NCBI GenBank assembly: GCA_946628745.1
Contig: CAMOXA010000052.1
Coordinates: 1-9,152 of the forward strand
DNA: 9,152 nt
Direction: 5' to 3'
Origin: an uncultured Verrucomicrobiota bacterium
GTDB lineage: Bacteria; Verrucomicrobiota; Kiritimatiellia; RFP12; UBA1067
The notes beneath the pieces are model-generated. The model was not told where the DNA came from and ran no database searches. It saw only the letters and a program-made list of their open reading frames with translations. The position numbers and the translations under genes are program-made. Positions 7,298 to 9,152 of the stretch are shown piece by piece (position 1 is the stretch's first letter; each line of letters opens with the position of its first letter).

Positions 7298-9061
7298 GTG
7301 AAGGGACTTTCGAGAGTGGCTTGGCCGTCGGTCGTGTTCGCGATCGCGCTCGCCGTGTTTTCCGTCTCCGTCACGCGCTCGCACCTCGCCCTGGACGACT
7401 GGGGCTATGTATACGGGTGCCCGTTCGTCAAGGACGGACTCTCCTGGGCGAACGTCCGCGCGGCGTTCACGACGCTTGGACACGGCGGCATATGGATGCC
7501 GCTCACCTACATGACATACATGGCCGACATAAGCGCCTTCGGACAAGGCTGGATCGCGCATCATGCCGTGAATGTCGTCCTGCATGCCATTAACGCGGTG
7601 CTGCTCTTGCATTTCGTGGCCGCAGTCGCAGGCAGGCTCCTGCCCGAGGGGCGCGGCGTGTCGATTGCCGCCTGCGCGGTCGCTACGCTGCTTTGGGCGT
7701 GCAGTCCGGTCCGTGCCGAGGCTGTCGCCTGGGTCGCGTCGCGAAAGGAGGAGCTGTGGACCCTCTTCGCGCTGTGCGGAATCATGGCCTGGGTGCGGTG
7801 GCTGGAGAAAGGACGGCTCGCCTTTTATGCCGCCTCGCTCGTCTTCTTCGCGCTCGCGAGTCTCTCGAAGCCGACGGCGATGTGTCTCGCGCCGCTCGCT
7901 TTGATCGTCCATGCGCTCGTCGTCGGGAAAACGCGCCGCGTCGGTTTTTATTGGTACTTGCCGGTGTTCGCGATTGCGGCGGCGACAGGCGCGATAGCGA
8001 TTTTCTCCCAGACGCATCCCGAAGGCGCCGCGCCTGTCGAGATATACACGGCCCCGTTCTGGTGGCGGCTCCTTAACGCGGCGGTCGCCTCGGGCGTGTA
8101 TCTGCTGCAGTCCGCAGTGCCGTACGGCGTCTATTTCGACTGGCGAGAGGTTCCCGGCGGATGGCCGCTCTGGTCCGCCGCCGGACTTGCCGCGCTCGCT
8201 TTGGCGATCGCCGCGCTTGTCATGGTCCTGCGGCGGGCGGCGGACCGCGGCTTGAGGCGCATCGTGCTTTTAGCCGCGCTGTGGTTCGCGGCGTCGCTCT
8301 TGCCAGTTCTCGGTATCTTCGGTGCTGTCGGCGACAATGCGCTCGCCTGCCGCTATGCGTACCTGCCGTCGATGGCCGTCGCGGCGGTTGCGGCGTACGT
8401 GCTGTCGGCGGTCAAGCGCCCGCGCGTCCGCGCGGCGTCGCTTTTTGCCGCGACTGCGCTTGCCGCGGCGAACGCCGCGCTCGCTGCGAATGCCGCCAGG
8501 TCGTTCGAAAACGACGAGACGCTTGCCGAACGCACTCTAAAATGCGACCCGGACAACTGGCGGGCGCTGCGGACGCTCGGCCGCACTCTCGCCGCGAGGG
8601 AAGGGCGCATGGACGAAGGCATCGACATGCTCAAGCGCAGTCTCGCGCTCCGCCGGAGCCAGCTCACGGCGGACTCCCTCGCCTATCTCCTCGCCTGTCG
8701 CGGCGCGGACGGCGACTTTGACGAAGTGCGGCGCATGGCGAAGGCGGTTCGCAAGCGCCCCGGTCTGGACCGCAGCGGAATGATGCACGACGCGCTCGGC
8801 GTGGTCGAGATGCGCGAGGGCGACTGGGAGCTTGCCGCGAAGGATTTTTCGGCGTCGCTTGTCGCGCCCGAGAGGACTTACACGAATATCCACACGATGC
8901 TGAACCTCGGCTTGTCGCTCGCGAACGCCGGCAAGAGGGCGGACGCTGTGTTGATTCTCGTCAAGCTTCGCGGCGTTGCCGACCGACAGGTTCGCGACCG
9001 CGCGCTCGAAGCGCTGGACGTCATCAAATCGCGGCGGCCCTGCCGGTTCGAGTGGCGTTGA
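7298..9061 (+). CDS. TMTC/PMT-like polytopic membrane protein with C-terminal TPR repeats
   Basis: Integral membrane protein of 587 aa. Residues 1 to about 405 form roughly nine or more hydrophobic helices. The rest is soluble and helical, with about three degenerate TPR units (for example ALRTLGRTLAAREGRMDEGI and HDALGVVEMREGDWELAAKDF). Segments match the bacterial TMTC-like family: an acidic pair D33-D34 in the first loop after helix 1 (LALDDWG), VNVVLHAINAVLL, PVRAEAVAWVASRKEEL, LSKPTAM and RYAYLP. In GT-C glycosyltransferases the first-loop acidic pair is functionally important, and eukaryotic TMTC proteins are O-mannosyltransferases; bacterial relatives are mostly uncharacterised. The family's usual ADRYxYLP reads ACRYAYLP here. 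GTG start, last gene of the apparent operon. Transfer of a sugar to exported proteins is possible but unproven; a structural or assembly role is the alternative. Confidence 0.8.
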   Translation: MKGLSRVAWPSVVFAIALAVFSVSVTRSHLALDDWGYVYGCPFVKDGLSWANVRAAFTTLGHGGIWMPLTYMTYMADISAFGQGWIAHHAVNVVLHAINAVLLLHFVAAVAGRLLPEGRGVSIAACAVATLLWACSPVRAEAVAWVASRKEELWTLFALCGIMAWVRWLEKGRLAFYAASLVFFALASLSKPTAMCLAPLALIVHALVVGKTRRVGFYWYLPVFAIAAATGAIAIFSQTHPEGAAPVEIYTAPFWWRLLNAAVASGVYLLQSAVPYGVYFDWREVPGGWPLWSAAGLAALALAIAALVMVLRRAADRGLRRIVLLAALWFAASLLPVLGIFGAVGDNALACRYAYLPSMAVAAVAAYVLSAVKRPRVRAASLFAATALAAANAALAANAARSFENDETLAERTLKCDPDNWRALRTLGRTLAAREGRMDEGIDMLKRSLALRRSQLTADSLAYLLACRGADGDFDEVRRMAKAVRKRPGLDRSGMMHDALGVVEMREGDWELAAKDFSASLVAPERTYTNIHTMLNLGLSLANAGKRADAVLILVKLRGVADRQVRDRALEALDVIKSRRPCRFEWR

Positions 9062-9152
9062 CGCGTCGGGTCCCGCTCCTGGCATCAAATCCCATATCCA
9101 TTTCGCCCTTTCCGCGTCACTTTACCTGCCACTTCAGCCCGTTTTACCTGCC
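9062..9152. other. Non-coding right edge
   Basis: No supported gene, clear terminator hairpin or T-run lies in this stretch after the operon. On the minus strand a frame is open from the edge to a TGA at 9087-9085 (about 22 codons). It could be the tail of a convergent gene, but it is too short to support. Confidence 0.4.
9121..9152. repeat. Two copies of TTTACCTGCC, 22 bp apart, at the window edge
   Basis: The identical decamer occurs at 9121-9130 and 9143-9152, separated by 12 bp. The second copy ends exactly at the last base, so a longer tandem or interspersed array with a 22-bp period may continue outside. The 22 bp just before the first copy do not match the unit well, so an array, if real, starts here. 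Confidence 0.5.

Noticed and set aside
5537..8017. Long minus-strand open frame (826 codons) opposite GH2 and the membrane protein gene
   Set aside because: It spans two well-supported + strand genes and their intergenic gap, with low-complexity Arg-rich translation; a shadow of high GC content.
9062..9090. Intrinsic terminator after the operon
   Set aside because: Only short GC palindromes such as GGGTCCC occur, with no proper stem-loop and no T-run following.
1..9152. CRISPR array, tRNA, rRNA, insertion sequence or phage genes
   Set aside because: No regularly spaced repeats beyond the edge pair, no RNA gene pattern and no transposase, integrase or terminal inverted repeats were seen by eye.

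Overview
The window is GC-rich and densely coding. Every supported gene is on the + strand. Long signal-peptide glycosidases, a NarL-type two-component pair and a TMTC-like membrane protein with TPRs suggest an uncultured polysaccharide-degrading bacterium of the PVC group (Kiritimatiellota/Verrucomicrobiota-like). That taxonomic guess rests on gene style alone; there is no rRNA or other marker gene here.

Layout: (1) 1-782 is the 3' part of a phosphohexomutase (PMM/PGM family) whose start lies before the window. (2) 783-837 is a 55-bp gap with a plausible extended -10 promoter. Its predicted start of transcription falls on the ATG of the next gene, and a small inverted repeat overlaps the -10. 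(3) 838-9061 looks like one five-gene operon: a secreted divergent GH67/DUF4838-like glycosidase; a membrane histidine kinase with a periplasmic region that looks like two OB-type modules; a NarL/FixJ response regulator; a secreted GH2 beta-galactosidase-type enzyme with DUF4982 and C5-type C-terminal domains; and a TMTC/PMT-like polytopic membrane protein with a TPR tail. The first three genes are joined by two ATGA overlaps, and the next gaps are only 18 and 21 bp. (4) 9062-9152 is non-coding as far as can be seen and ends in two copies of a 10-bp direct repeat, the second running to the window edge.

How the genes may work together (inference): the kinase probably senses a saccharide or a product of envelope glycan breakdown outside the cytoplasmic membrane. 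Its regulator would then control the same operon, so that sensor, regulator and two exported hydrolases form a compact self-regulated glycan-use unit. No SusC/SusD pair, transporter or sulfatase is visible here. The membrane TPR protein may act in glycosyl transfer to exported proteins, but its role in the unit is open. The most unusual points are the altered catalytic positions and Cys motif in the GH67-like protein, the sensor domain of the kinase, the apparently leaderless promoter and the repeat at the right edge.
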